From Cristatella mucedo (lineage: Eukaryota; Bryozoa; Phylactolaemata; Cristatellidae), in NCBI GenBank assembly GCA_009760855.2, contig WPIO01000040.1, positions 1,322,501-1,375,000 of the forward strand: a stretch of DNA of 52,500 nt, written 5' to 3'. Each line of letters begins with the position of its first letter. The stretch's first letter is position 1. The notes beneath the pieces are model-generated. The model had not been told where the DNA came from and did no database searches. It saw only the letters and a program-made list of their open reading frames with translations. The position numbers and the translations under genes were made by a program. Positions 51,986-52,500 of the stretch are shown one piece after another.

Positions 51986-52500
51986 GGCCCAGTCACGTGA
52001 TCCCAGGCCGTGAGGCCGCTCAGCGAGCGCATTGCGCCGCGAGCGGATCGCTGGCAGACCGCGCACGCGCGTGCGGTCCGCATAGCCGTCCTGAAAGCGC
52101 GGATGGCGTCCCGGATTGCGCACCGCTACGCGGCGTCTCGGCCAGCATTTTCTTTCGGTCCGGATTGACTAGCTAGACGCGCCATTAAGCGGCGTCGCCT
52201 GCCCCGCCCATGCCCATGCTACTGCCCCGCCCATGCCCCTGACAGCGGCAGCGCACGTGGCAACGGCGGTGACAAAGAAGCTGCTGCACCGACCGCCGTC
52301 GCCTTTTTGGTGTCCCACGAATATCTGCCATATAAGGCGATACACTGCAAAACAGCTGCCATTTCAAAAGCAAACGTCTGAGAACAGTCGTTTTAATTTT
52401 GAATCATACAGAATAGTGTTACGGGTTTATCAACCAAATTTTATGCAAGCAATTGCGTTCAGCCGTTCTCGTGCTATAGCTTCAAATGGCCCGAGCCAGC
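51986..52500. other. GC-rich unassigned end with GC boxes
   Basis: 'tgccccgcccatgccc' occurs twice at 52,199-52,236; each copy contains a CCCCGCCC GC box of the kind bound by Sp1/KLF factors. CGCACGCGCGTGCG at about 52,063 is a perfect palindrome. A promoter is possible, but no transcript can be inferred. Confidence 0.4.

Overview
This is a stretch of metazoan nuclear DNA, most likely from an invertebrate. It has spliced coding exons with GT-AG introns, abundant L2/CR1-like LINE copies, tRNA-derived SINEs, a hAT DNA transposon, long (CA)n, (GA)n and (TA)n microsatellites, and CpG-rich patches. Long prokaryotic-style genes are absent, and most long open frames are simple-repeat or retrotransposon translations. 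I cannot name the species.

One host gene is clear. Six coding exons on the minus strand (37,343 down to 30,612) assemble into a 149-residue proteasome maturation protein (POMP). The exons join in phase, and the frame keeps the family landmarks from the HPLE-type motif to the LGLL C-terminus. Its fourth intron (about 4.1 kb) is packed with LINE copies. Two of them are nearly identical and inverted, so the pre-mRNA can fold into a stem of about 540 bp. A second, weaker host candidate is a RING-like reading frame at 41.4-41.8 kb that lacks one zinc ligand.

Layout. 0-8 kb: decayed LINE pieces, a (CA)n tract and two perfect short hairpins. 8.4-9.7 kb: a TA repeat and a CpG-rich island. 10.6-15.6 kb: SINEs and LINE relics, several nested. 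16.0-16.8 kb: a large (GA)n block. 18.1-21.0 kb: a hAT element with 8-bp target duplications and a broken transposase. 21.2-23.1 kb: an old satellite array with a period of about 165-170 bp. 24.0-30.2 kb: LINE copies, including the longest reverse transcriptase remnant. 30.5-37.4 kb: POMP. 38.8-47.9 kb: SINEs, two LINE families and nested insertions. 47.9-49.5 kb: a second array of the same satellite. 49.6-52.5 kb: GC-rich unassigned DNA with LINE and SINE relics.

The repeats form a connected system. The dominant LINE ends in a conserved stem-loop followed by an (ATT)n tail. One tRNA-derived SINE family ends in the same stem-loop. A third, 344-bp element with a non-tRNA head and a 9-bp target duplication also carries it. 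This fits one LINE enzyme mobilising several unrelated RNAs through a shared 3' tag. Nested insertions allow relative ages to be read in several places.
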